Positions 25,169 to 33,256 of a DNA stretch of 64,000 bases are shown in pieces. Under the pieces are notes generated by a model that had not been told where the DNA came from, made no database searches, and saw only the letters and a program-made list of their open reading frames with translations. The position numbers and the translations under genes are program-made. The DNA is taken from contig JAMLGR010000002.1 in assembly GCA_023957775.1 (NCBI GenBank), forward strand, positions 243,602 to 307,601, in the 5' to 3' direction. The first letter of the stretch is position 1. Each line of letters begins with the position of its first letter. The DNA is from Fimbriimonadaceae bacterium. GTDB taxonomy: Bacteria; Armatimonadota; Fimbriimonadia; Fimbriimonadales; Fimbriimonadaceae.

Positions 25169-26245
25169 ATGAACACCCTCTTCCAGCCTCTGCTCGTCGG
25201 TGGCCTCGAGCTGCCCAATCGACTCGCCATGGCGCCGATGACGCGCAGCCGCGCGAACGCCGACGGCACGCAAACGCCCATGGCTGTGGAGTACTACCGC
25301 CAGCGCGCGGACGCCGGCCTCCTCATCACGGAGGCCGTTGCCGTTTCCCACGAAGGGAGGGGTTACCCCAACATTCCCGGGCTCTGGATGCCCGAGCACG
25401 AGACGGTCTGGCGCGAGGTCGCGCGGGCCGTGCACGCATCGGGTGGACGGGTCTTCATGCAGCTCTTCCACACCGGGCGCATCGGACACAGCTCCCTGCT
25501 GCCAGGCCTGCCCCAAGGGCCCAGCGCCGTTGCTCCCGAGGGCAAGGTCATGGACGCCTCGTTCGCCATGCGCCCCTACGAAACCCCGGCTGCGATGGAC
25601 GCGGCGGCCATTCGCAACGCGGTCGATGCGTTTCGGATCGCGGCGGGTCGCGCCGTCGCCTTAGGCATGGACGGTGTGGAGCTTCACGCGGCCAACGGCT
25701 ACCTCATCGATCAGTTTTTGCGCGACGGCGCGAACCGGAGGGACGACGGCTACGGCGGCTCGATCGTGAAGCGCATGCGGTTCCTCGTCGAGGTGGTCGA
25801 GGCCGTCCGCACCGAGATCGGTTCGGACCGGATCGGCGTCCGCATCTCTCCGTGGAGCGGCTTCAACTCGATGGCCGACTCCGACCCCGATGCCCTCTTC
25901 CAGCAGGTCGCGCGCAAGCTGGACCTCATGGGCATCGCCTACCTCCACCTGATCGAGAAAGGCGAGTGGAACGAGGAACGCACCGAAGCGACCGACATGA
26001 TTCGGACCGCCTTCTCGGGCCCGTTGATGGCCAACTCCGGTTACACGCCCCAGCGGGCCATCGAGGCGATCCGGGAGGGCCGCGCAGACCTCGTGAGCTT
26101 CGGCGTTCCGTATCTCGCCAACCCGGACCTTGTGTTTCGCGTGCTGCACGGAGAGGCGCTGAACCCAGCCAACTCGTCCACGTTCTACGGAGGAGGAGCC
26201 GAGGGATACCTCGACTATCCCATCCTGGAACCCGCGCGCCGCTAG
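25169..26245 (+). CDS. Old Yellow Enzyme family FMN ene-reductase (NemA-like)
   Basis: The 358-residue TIM-barrel protein has the class marks: NRLAMAPMTRSRA near the N-terminus, QLFHTGRIGHSS, the FMN/substrate pair in VELHAANGYLIDQFL, NRRDDGYGGS, and a C-terminal GRADLVSFGVPYLANPDL. It should reduce activated alkenes, N-ethylmaleimide or nitro compounds with NAD(P)H. The palindrome over its promoter suggests control by an electrophile-sensing repressor (TetR-type, as with nemR), but no such regulator is adjacent. It ends head-to-head with the next gene, sharing three bases of stop codon. Confidence 0.92.
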   Translation: MNTLFQPLLVGGLELPNRLAMAPMTRSRANADGTQTPMAVEYYRQRADAGLLITEAVAVSHEGRGYPNIPGLWMPEHETVWREVARAVHASGGRVFMQLFHTGRIGHSSLLPGLPQGPSAVAPEGKVMDASFAMRPYETPAAMDAAAIRNAVDAFRIAAGRAVALGMDGVELHAANGYLIDQFLRDGANRRDDGYGGSIVKRMRFLVEVVEAVRTEIGSDRIGVRISPWSGFNSMADSDPDALFQQVARKLDLMGIAYLHLIEKGEWNEERTEATDMIRTAFSGPLMANSGYTPQRAIEAIREGRADLVSFGVPYLANPDLVFRVLHGEALNPANSSTFYGGGAEGYLDYPILEPARR

Positions 26246-26928
26246 GGCTTCCAGCGAAGGGTGGCGGCACCCTCTTCGGTGAAAGCCTTCACGTGCGTAT
26301 CCGCGAAACCGACGTTGGTCTTCCCCTCGTGGCGGAAGACCAACCACTCGGGCCCTCCCGAGGCGTTGCGAAGCTGGGCATCGGCTTCGAACAGGAGCAC
26401 CAGGTCGGAGGGTCCCCGAAGCCGCGCGCCCTCCAACTCGACCGGCAGCCCCGAAGCCCCCGAGTTCATCGCGTAGGACCAAGGCGACGTTGCGGACGGG
26501 CAACGGAACTCCCGTTCGGTGTACGGGAGCGTTGCCGTGCCCCAAGTGTCCGCGGGTGGCAATCGACGGTCGTGGTCCTCGGCGTACAAGGCCATGCCAA
26601 TCCCCAGTTGCTTGATGTTGCTCAGGCAGGAGACCCGCTTGAAGGACTCCTTCTGGCTTGGCAATGCGCGTGCGGTAGCCCAGAGCGTCAGCCACCAGAA
26701 GGCGAGAAGCAAGAACGGCATGAACGGGGCGAGACTCGCGGGCGCGGCGCGTACGGAGAGCCAACCCAATCCCAAAGCCACCAAGACCATCGAAACGAGG
26801 AAGGGCGCGTACCACGGGTAGACGACGTCGCCCCACGTCAGCAGGAGGCCCAGACACAGCGGAACAGCCGAAACCAACGCCAGCGTCCAGTGATTCCACG
26901 TTGTCCAAGACCGATCGCCCGAACCCAC
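26242..26928 (-). CDS. Membrane protein with DUF1559-like (H-X9-DG) C-terminal domain
   Basis: From the GTG at 26928 the protein is 228 residues: about three hydrophobic helices (~14-85), then a globular part opening with [20 protein letters not shown] and ending with [19 protein letters not shown]. These two blocks are typical of the DUF1559 pseudopilin-like proteins abundant in Planctomycetota and Armatimonadota, but the usual prepilin N-terminus is replaced by a multi-helix segment. The start is uncertain: the frame stays open to 27105 over a low-complexity promoter region, and GGAG lies eight bases before 26928. Function unknown. Confidence 0.7.
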   Translation of the reverse strand: MGSGDRSWTTWNHWTLALVSAVPLCLGLLLTWGDVVYPWYAPFLVSMVLVALGLGWLSVRAAPASLAPFMPFLLLAFWWLTLWATARALPSQKESFKRVSCLSNIKQLGIGMALYAEDHDRRLPPADTWGTATLPYTEREFRCPSATSPWSYAMNSGASGLPVELEGARLRGPSDLVLLFEADAQLRNASGGPEWLVFRHEGKTNVGFADTHVKAFTEEGAATLRWKP

Positions 26929-26954
26929 ACCCCATTCTCCGCCAATCGCCCCCA

Positions 26955-27009
26955 CCGACAAACGACAAACGATAAACGACCAACGACGATCGTCCGTAGG
27001 AACGATCGT
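26955..27009. promoter_or_regulatory. Low-complexity CGACAAA repeats and twin ACGATCGT palindromes
   Basis: Between divergent genes lie short degenerate repeats of CGACAAA/CGATAAA (26955-26985) and two copies of the 8-bp palindrome ACGATCGT at 26986-26993 and 27002-27009, 16 bases apart. The second overlaps the start codon of the protease gene. This may be an operator; it may also be neutral repeat sequence. Confidence 0.4.
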
Positions 27010-28171
27010 GGACGAACTCCAATCGGGCAACGCTCCAACCCCTCGCGCCGCATCGATGCGTTGGAGCGCCTCGATCGGGAAAGTGCTGGGCATCGACCTG
27101 CGCATTCACGCGGCGTTTCCGCTTCTTCTCGTATGGGCCGGCTGGACGGGCTACGCCCTCCGCTCGAGTTGGGCCGACGCCCGCGAAGCCGTGGTGTTCG
27201 TCCTGCTGCTGTTCGCCGTAGTCATCCTCCACGAGCTCGGACACGCGATGGCGGCGCGGCGCTACGGCATCGAGACGCGCGACATCACGATGCTCCCGAT
27301 CGGGGGCTTGGCACGCCTCGAACGCATGCCCGAAGATCCCAAGCAGGAGTTGGTGATCGCACTTGCGGGTCCCGCGGTGAACGTGCTGCTCGCCGTTCCG
27401 CTCGCGGCGATCGTGATCCTGGGCGGGGCCTCGCTGGGGGCCAACCCCGAGCTCGTCGGCCAATGGTCGATCTGGGAGCGGCTGCTCGCCACGAACATCG
27501 TGCTCGCGGTGTTCAACATGGTCCCCGCGTTCCCCATGGACGGTGGGCGGGTGCTGCGCGCCCTGATGGCCATGCGCATGCCGTACGTGCAGGCTACCAA
27601 CGTGGCGGCGGCGATCGGACAGGGATTCGCGATCCTCATGGGCTTCGCCGGGCTCGTCCTCAATCCGTTCCTCATTCTCATCGCCGTGTTCGTGTGGATC
27701 GGCGCAGCCCAGGAGGCGATGGGCGTTCGGTTCCGCGCGGCGTTTCAAGGGGTGCGAGTCAGCGACGTGATGGTGCGCTCGTTCCAGACTCTGAACGCCG
27801 ATGCCCCCCTCGCCGAGGCAACCACCCTCTTGATGACCGGATTTCAAGCGGAGTTCCCCGTCATGGAAGAGGGACGCGTCGTGGGCTGCCTGACGAAGAA
27901 CGACCTGGTGCGCGGGCTCTCCGAATCCGAGGGCCGCGGCACCGTCGCCCAATTCGCCACACGCGAGATCTGCCTCGCGCACGCCAGCGAACCGCTGATC
28001 GATGCCTTGAAGCGCCTCGACCAGGATGCGTGCCGCGTCATGCCCGTGGTGGATTTCGGGGGGACCCTCGTGGGGTTGCTCACACCGGACAACATCGCCG
28101 AGTTCCTGATGGTCCACTCCGCGGGTGCGAAACCCCTGCCGCAGAGCGACGATCCCCAGTGGCAGCTTTGA
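27008..28171 (+). CDS. Site-2 protease family M50 metalloprotease with two CBS domains
   Basis: The 387-residue protein has HELGH at residues ~75-79 in a membrane helix and the third metal ligand in [14 protein letters not shown] (~177-190), the two zinc motifs of M50/SpoIVFB proteases. About six helices make up residues 30-240. A CBS pair follows (~250-375: [37 protein letters not shown]), which usually bind adenine nucleotides and gate activity. It would cleave membrane-bound substrates such as anti-sigma factors or pro-sigma factors. The GTG at 27008 (AGGA upstream) is used; ATG 27056 is an alternative. Confidence 0.9.
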   Translation: MDELQSGNAPTPRAASMRWSASIGKVLGIDLRIHAAFPLLLVWAGWTGYALRSSWADAREAVVFVLLLFAVVILHELGHAMAARRYGIETRDITMLPIGGLARLERMPEDPKQELVIALAGPAVNVLLAVPLAAIVILGGASLGANPELVGQWSIWERLLATNIVLAVFNMVPAFPMDGGRVLRALMAMRMPYVQATNVAAAIGQGFAILMGFAGLVLNPFLILIAVFVWIGAAQEAMGVRFRAAFQGVRVSDVMVRSFQTLNADAPLAEATTLLMTGFQAEFPVMEEGRVVGCLTKNDLVRGLSESEGRGTVAQFATREICLAHASEPLIDALKRLDQDACRVMPVVDFGGTLVGLLTPDNIAEFLMVHSAGAKPLPQSDDPQWQL

Positions 28172-28207
28172 CGGCCCGATCTGTTGGCGCATCGAAGCGA
28201 TTCCCGG

Positions 28208-28213
28208 TAGATT
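28208..28213 (+). promoter_or_regulatory. -10 box placed for a leaderless DUF1553-gene mRNA
   Basis: TAGATT is followed by exactly six bases (GACACC) and the ATG at 28220. There is no Shine-Dalgarno sequence. Confidence 0.5.
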
Positions 28214-28219
28214 GACACC

Positions 28220-31200
28220 ATGAGGGTCCTGGGCGGGGCATCGACGAGCTTGCTCGCCGCGAGCGCGGTATGGCTGGTGGCGGCCGGGCTCACCGCCCCC
28301 CAAGCCACAAACCCTCCCAAGGTGAACTTCGGACGCGACGTGCTGCCCATCCTCTCGGACAAGTGCTTCAAGTGCCACGGCCCGGACGCGGGAAGCCGCA
28401 TGGCGAACATGCGACTCGATACCCCTGAAGGGGCCTTCGCCGACCGAGGGGGCCGGTGGCCGATCGTCCCGGGCAAGCCCGAAGACAGCCTCGTGGTTCA
28501 GCGCATTACCAGCCACGACGCGCCCATGCCGCCAGTGGTCAGCGGCAAGACCCTCTCGAAAGAGGAGATCGACATCCTCACCCGCTGGATCGCCGAGGGC
28601 GCGCGGTACGGGAAGCTCTGGTCGTTCGAGCCCCTGCCGGCGGAGGTGCCCGTCCCCAAGGTGCAAAGCGCGTGGCCCCGCGACGACCTGGACCGCTTCG
28701 TGCTCGCGCGGCTGCAGCGGGAACAGCTCCAACCAAGCGGGGAGGCGTCCCGGCCGCGCTGGCTGCGGCGCGTGACGCTCGACCTCACCGGCCTGCCACC
28801 CACCGAAGCCGAGCTCGCCGCCTTTCGAGGGGATGCCCGGCCGGACGCCTACGAGCGCGTGGTGGACCGGCTCCTGGCAAGCCCCCACTTCGGCGAGCGG
28901 CTCGCGGTCGACTGGCTGGACGCCGCACGCTACGCCGACAGCTACGGCTACCAATCCGACCTGCTCATGCCGATGTGGCCTTACCGCGACTGGGTGGTGC
29001 AGGCCTTCAACGAGAACAAGCCGTACGACCAGTTTCTCGTGGAGCAACTGGCGGGCGACCTCCTCCCCGACGCGACCCGGGACCAGCGCCTGGCGACCGC
29101 GTTCAACCGGCTCCACCGCCAGTCCAACGAAGGTGGATCGATCGCGCTGGAATTCAAGACCGAGTACGCGGTGGACCGGGTGAGCACGTTCGGCACCGCG
29201 GTTCTGGGGCTCACCGTCGGCTGCGCGCGCTGTCACGACCACAAGTTCGATCCGATCACCCAGCGCGAGTTTTACGGCCTCTTCGCCTACTTCAACTCGA
29301 TCAAGGAGTTCGGGCTCTTGCTGAGCTCGGAAATCGTGCCCACCCCGTCCCTTCTGCTTCCAACCGCCGCTCAGGAGGCTCGCCTGGCCGAGCTGCACGC
29401 CAACAGCGACGCCGCCGTGGCGGCGTTGCGCCAGGCCGAGAAGGAGCGCGCGCCGGGTGCGAAGGGCCCCTTGGACCTGCGGGCGCGCTTCGACCTGGAT
29501 TCGACCGCCGACAAGTTCCTCAGCGACGACGGGAAGACCGTCGGCGCGAAGTTCGGCAAGCTGGAAACCGCCGAGGGAAGGCGGGGCAAGGGCGTCTTGT
29601 TCGACGGGGACGACGGGTTGGCGATCCGCGGGCTGCCGGGCAAGGAACGGTGGGACGCGTTCACCTGGTCGTTCTGGCTCGCCGATCCCCGCCAGCCCGA
29701 ACCGGTGGTGGTCCTGCACCGAACCGGCGGCACGGACGTCGGGTTCTGCGGGTTCGACCTGCTGCTCGAGGACGGCCGGCTGACCGCACGCGTCATGCGC
29801 CACTGGCCGGGGAACGCCGTGGCCATCCGCACCCTGGCGCAGCTTCCCAAGGGGCAATGGACGCATGTCGCATGGACGTGGGATGGCAGCGGACGCGCGG
29901 ACGGCTTGAAGCTGTACGTGGACGGCCGGCCGGCTCCCACCGAGGTGCTCGCCGATCGGCTCTGGAAGAAGATCAACGCATACGGCGACCTCGGGCCGGG
30001 CGGCGGTGATTGGACCTTCGGCACCCGGTTCCGCGATGCGGGGTTCAAGGGCGGGAAGGTGGACGAGATCGCCTTCGCGGACCGAGCGCTGCCGGCCGAC
30101 TCGATCCTCTCGCTCTTCCAAGGAGACACCACGGGAGCGGCGATCGACCCCAAGGTCGAGGCTGCCCAAGCCGAAGTTCAGGAGTCCCAACGCGCCCTCG
30201 CCGAGTTCGAAGAGGGCATCCGCGAGATCTCGGTGATGGAGGAGGCCCAGCCCGAGATCCCCGCCTACGTGCTCGCCCGCGGGCGGTACGACGCGCCCCG
30301 CACCGAAGCGACGCGCGTCGAGCGCGGCGTCCCGGCGGTCCTGCCGCCGCTGGATCCCGAGGGTCCGAACAACCGGCTCGCCCTCGCGCGCTGGGCGACG
30401 CGGCCGAACCACCCCCTGACCTCCCGCGTGGCGGTCAACCGCATCTGGCAGATGCTGTTCGGCACCGGGCTGGTCGAAACGAGCGAGAACTTCGGCGTGC
30501 AGGGCTCCCGACCGACTCACCCCGAGCTCCTCGACTACCTGGCGCGCTGGTTCGTGGACTCCGGTTGGGACACCAAGGCGCTCGTGCGCAAGATCGTGCT
30601 CTCCGCCACGTATCGGCAAGACTCGACGCGCACGGCCGCACGTCAGGAGCGCGACCCCGACAACAAGCTGCTGGCCCGCGGTCCCAGCCACCGCCTGACC
30701 GGCGAGATGATGCGCGACACGGCCCTGGCCGCCGCGGGGCTGCTCAATCCGGCCGTCGGTGGCCCGCCGGTGAACCCTTACCAGCCCGCAGGCATCTGGC
30801 GGGAAAACAACGCGATGACCCCCGGCTTCGTGCAGAGCAAGGGGGCCGACCTGTATCGCCGGAGCCTCTACTCCACGTGGAAGCGCACGACGCCGGTGCC
30901 CAGCATGATGGCGTTCGACGCGACCTCTCGGGAGGCGTGCTCCATGCGCCGACCGCCCACGAACACGCCGATGCAGGCCCTCGTGCTGCTCAACGACGTG
31001 CAGTTCGTGGAGGCCGCGCGAGTCCTCGCCGAACACGTGCTCGCCCTCCCCGTTCCCGATGCGCAGCGCCTGCGAACGGCGTTCGTCCGGCTGGCGGGCC
31101 GCGAGCCGGACGCCAAGGAGCAGGCGATCCTCATGCAGACGCTGCAGGAACAGCGGCTTCAGTATCGGGCCGACGTCTCGGGGGCGGCGAAGCTCCTCGA

Positions 31201-31309
31201 GGTCGGCGACAAGCCCGCGGACTCCAAGCTGCGGCCCACCGAGGTCGCGGCGATGACGACGGTGGTGCAAATGGTGCTCAGCAGCGACGCGGTGGTGTGG
31301 AAACGATGA
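28220..31309 (+). CDS. Secreted cytochrome/DUF1549/LamG/DUF1553 protein
   Basis: The 1029-residue protein has a signal peptide, an N-terminal monoheme domain (ILSDKCFKCHGPD, residues ~45-56) ending in MPP...EEIDILTRWI, a DUF1549 domain (~140-350) with a second heme-like motif CARCHDHKFDP, an inserted LamG/concanavalin-like domain (~400-620) and a DUF1553 domain to the end. This fits the planctomycete-type PSCyt1/PSCyt2/PSD1 proteins, always paired with DUF1501 proteins and often near polysaccharide or sulfate-ester degradation genes. Its reaction is not established. It is coupled by ATGA to the DUF1501 gene. Confidence 0.93.
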   Translation: MRVLGGASTSLLAASAVWLVAAGLTAPQATNPPKVNFGRDVLPILSDKCFKCHGPDAGSRMANMRLDTPEGAFADRGGRWPIVPGKPEDSLVVQRITSHDAPMPPVVSGKTLSKEEIDILTRWIAEGARYGKLWSFEPLPAEVPVPKVQSAWPRDDLDRFVLARLQREQLQPSGEASRPRWLRRVTLDLTGLPPTEAELAAFRGDARPDAYERVVDRLLASPHFGERLAVDWLDAARYADSYGYQSDLLMPMWPYRDWVVQAFNENKPYDQFLVEQLAGDLLPDATRDQRLATAFNRLHRQSNEGGSIALEFKTEYAVDRVSTFGTAVLGLTVGCARCHDHKFDPITQREFYGLFAYFNSIKEFGLLLSSEIVPTPSLLLPTAAQEARLAELHANSDAAVAALRQAEKERAPGAKGPLDLRARFDLDSTADKFLSDDGKTVGAKFGKLETAEGRRGKGVLFDGDDGLAIRGLPGKERWDAFTWSFWLADPRQPEPVVVLHRTGGTDVGFCGFDLLLEDGRLTARVMRHWPGNAVAIRTLAQLPKGQWTHVAWTWDGSGRADGLKLYVDGRPAPTEVLADRLWKKINAYGDLGPGGGDWTFGTRFRDAGFKGGKVDEIAFADRALPADSILSLFQGDTTGAAIDPKVEAAQAEVQESQRALAEFEEGIREISVMEEAQPEIPAYVLARGRYDAPRTEATRVERGVPAVLPPLDPEGPNNRLALARWATRPNHPLTSRVAVNRIWQMLFGTGLVETSENFGVQGSRPTHPELLDYLARWFVDSGWDTKALVRKIVLSATYRQDSTRTAARQERDPDNKLLARGPSHRLTGEMMRDTALAAAGLLNPAVGGPPVNPYQPAGIWRENNAMTPGFVQSKGADLYRRSLYSTWKRTTPVPSMMAFDATSREACSMRRPPTNTPMQALVLLNDVQFVEAARVLAEHVLALPVPDAQRLRTAFVRLAGREPDAKEQAILMQTLQEQRLQYRADVSGAAKLLEVGDKPADSKLRPTEVAAMTTVVQMVLSSDAVVWKR

Positions 31310-32772
31310 ACGAATCGACCGCTCTGGGACTCACGCGGCGCGAGTTCTTCGGCCGCGCAGCGCGCGGCATCGGCGGCGTGGCGCTCGCCTCGATGTTGCC
31401 GGCGTGGGCGTTCGGCCAAGACCGCCAGCTCGGGCTCCACCATCCCGCCAAGGCCAAGCGCATCATCTACCTTTTCCAGGCGGGCGGGCCGGCACAGCAG
31501 GACCTGTTCGACTACAAGCCCTTGCTCAACAAGATGCACGGCCAGCCCCTTCCCCCCGAGATTCGCCAAGGGCAACGCCTCACAGCCATGAGCGCCAACC
31601 AGAGCGTGATCCCGCTCGCCGGTTCCCCGTTCAAATTCGAGCAGCATGGCGAAAGCGGCGCGTGGTTCAGCGAGCTGCTGCCCCACCTCTCGGGCGTTTC
31701 GGACGAGCTGTGCTTCGTCCGCTCCATGTTCACCGAAGCGATCAACCACGACCCCGCGATCACCTTCTTCCAGACGGGCAACGAACTCGCGGGCCGTCCC
31801 TCGTTCGGCTCCTGGCTCTCGTACGGGCTCGGCTCGATGAACGAGGACCTGCCCGCGTTCGTGGTGCTCGCGAGCGTCGGCAAGGGCGACCAGCCGCTGT
31901 ACGCGCGGCTGTGGGGGAGCGGCTTCCTCGACTCGCGCTACGAGGGCGTCCGATTCCGCTCGGGCAAAGAGCCCGTGCTCTACCTCTCCAACCCCGACGG
32001 GATCTGCGGGTCCGGACGGCGGGCGATGCTGGACCGCCTAGGCGAGCTGAACCGCCACGAGTTCGAGAAGGAGCTCGATCCCGAGATCGAGAGCCGCATC
32101 GCGCAGTACGAGATGGCGTACCGCATGCAGACGAGCGTGCCCGAGGTCACCGATCTCAGCAAAGAGCCCGACGAGGTCTTCGAGCTGTACGGCGCAGACG
32201 CCCGACGCCCCGGCACCTACGCCGCAAACTGCCTGCTCGCCAGACGTTTGGCGCAGAAGGGCGTGCGGTTCATCCAGCTCTACCACCAAGGGTGGGACCA
32301 ACACGGGTCGCTCGTGAGCGGGATCACCACCCAGTGCCGGGACACCGACCAGCCGACGGCCGCTTTGATCAAGGACCTGAAACGTCTCGGCATGCTGGAG
32401 GACACGTTGATCGTGTGGGGGGGCGAGTTCGGTCGCACCAGCTACTCGCAAGGTCCGCTCGATCCCCAGAGCTTCGGCCGCGACCACCATCCCCGGTGCT
32501 TCACGATCTTCATGGCAGGCGGAGGAGTGAAGGCCGGCACGGTGTATGGCAACACCGACGCGTATGGCTACAACATCGCCGACGCCGACGGCAACGCGAT
32601 GCAGCCCACCAAGCACGAGTTCACCGACGGCGCGGTGCACGTTCACGATCTGCAGGCGACGCTGCTGTGGCTGCTGGGAGTGGACCACACCCGCCTCTCG
32701 TTCCCCTACCAGGGCCGCGACTTCCGGTTGACCGACGTGCACGGGCACGTCGTCAAAGCCCTGATGGCCTGA
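31306..32772 (+). CDS. Tat-exported DUF1501 protein
   Basis: The 488-residue protein has a twin-arginine signal (LTRREFFGRAARGIGGVALA) and a DUF1501 domain with an alkaline-phosphatase-like fold: AKRIIYLFQAGGPAQQDLFD near 45-65, SMFTEAINHDPA, DTLIVWGGEFGRT and AVHVHDLQATLLWLLG. It is the standard partner of the DUF1549/DUF1553 protein encoded upstream, with which its start codon overlaps (ATGA). The family is probably periplasmic and metal dependent; the substrate is unknown. A second DUF1501 gene is at 48808-50223 in the opposite orientation. Confidence 0.93.
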   Translation: MNESTALGLTRREFFGRAARGIGGVALASMLPAWAFGQDRQLGLHHPAKAKRIIYLFQAGGPAQQDLFDYKPLLNKMHGQPLPPEIRQGQRLTAMSANQSVIPLAGSPFKFEQHGESGAWFSELLPHLSGVSDELCFVRSMFTEAINHDPAITFFQTGNELAGRPSFGSWLSYGLGSMNEDLPAFVVLASVGKGDQPLYARLWGSGFLDSRYEGVRFRSGKEPVLYLSNPDGICGSGRRAMLDRLGELNRHEFEKELDPEIESRIAQYEMAYRMQTSVPEVTDLSKEPDEVFELYGADARRPGTYAANCLLARRLAQKGVRFIQLYHQGWDQHGSLVSGITTQCRDTDQPTAALIKDLKRLGMLEDTLIVWGGEFGRTSYSQGPLDPQSFGRDHHPRCFTIFMAGGGVKAGTVYGNTDAYGYNIADADGNAMQPTKHEFTDGAVHVHDLQATLLWLLGVDHTRLSFPYQGRDFRLTDVHGHVVKALMA

Positions 32773-32773
32773 C

Positions 32774-33256
32774 TTGGGAGGTAGGATTCTTCCCATCGCA
32801 ACCTCCCAGGACTCCGCCGGAATACACTTCCCCCCTCCCTTCCTTTACGCGCTGGGCTTCGGGGCAGGGCTCTTGCTCAATCGCGAGTGGCCGTGGACCC
32901 TTGGCACCCATGCCCCCCTGCTGGGGTGGCTCCTCATCGCGATGGGCGTCGCCTTTGCCGGCACGGCCATCGTCACGTTTGCGCGCGTCGGAACGGCGAT
33001 CATTCCCAACAGGCCCGCAACGCAAGTGGTGGGCGTGGGGCCCTATCGCCTCTCCCGGAATCCGATGTACGTCGGGCTCACGTCGGTCTACCTCGGTTTG
33101 GTGGCGTTGACCGGCGTCGTGTGGCCCCTGCTGTTCCTGCCCCTGGTGCTGTGGGTGCTCGTCGCGGCGGTCATCAACCGAGAGGAGCGCTACCTTGCCC
33201 AGAAGTTCGGCGCCCAGTACGAGGCGTACCGACTACGGGTGCGGCGCTGGCTTTAG
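32774..33256 (+). CDS. PEMT/ICMT-like membrane methyltransferase
   Basis: The ~160-residue protein has four to five membrane helices and the C-terminal signature of the phospholipid/isoprenylcysteine methyltransferase family: GPYRLSRNPMYVG (~residues 94-106) and NREERYLAQKFGAQYEAY (~135-152). It would methylate a lipid or prenyl-like substrate using S-adenosylmethionine. The start is uncertain: TTG 32774, just after the DUF1501 stop, is the only upstream candidate, but a GGGAGG directly inside it suggests the real start is a few codons later at a rare codon. Its 3' end overlaps the convergent DUF2339 gene by 24 bases. Confidence 0.82.
   Translation: MGGRILPIATSQDSAGIHFPPPFLYALGFGAGLLLNREWPWTLGTHAPLLGWLLIAMGVAFAGTAIVTFARVGTAIIPNRPATQVVGVGPYRLSRNPMYVGLTSVYLGLVALTGVVWPLLFLPLVLWVLVAAVINREERYLAQKFGAQYEAYRLRVRRWL

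Noticed and set aside
25661..31270. Very long open frame on the minus strand opposite the OYE, M50 and DUF1553 genes
   Set aside because: It is an antisense by-product of high GC codon bias; its translation is low-complexity Arg/Gly/His-rich and spans four well-supported genes.
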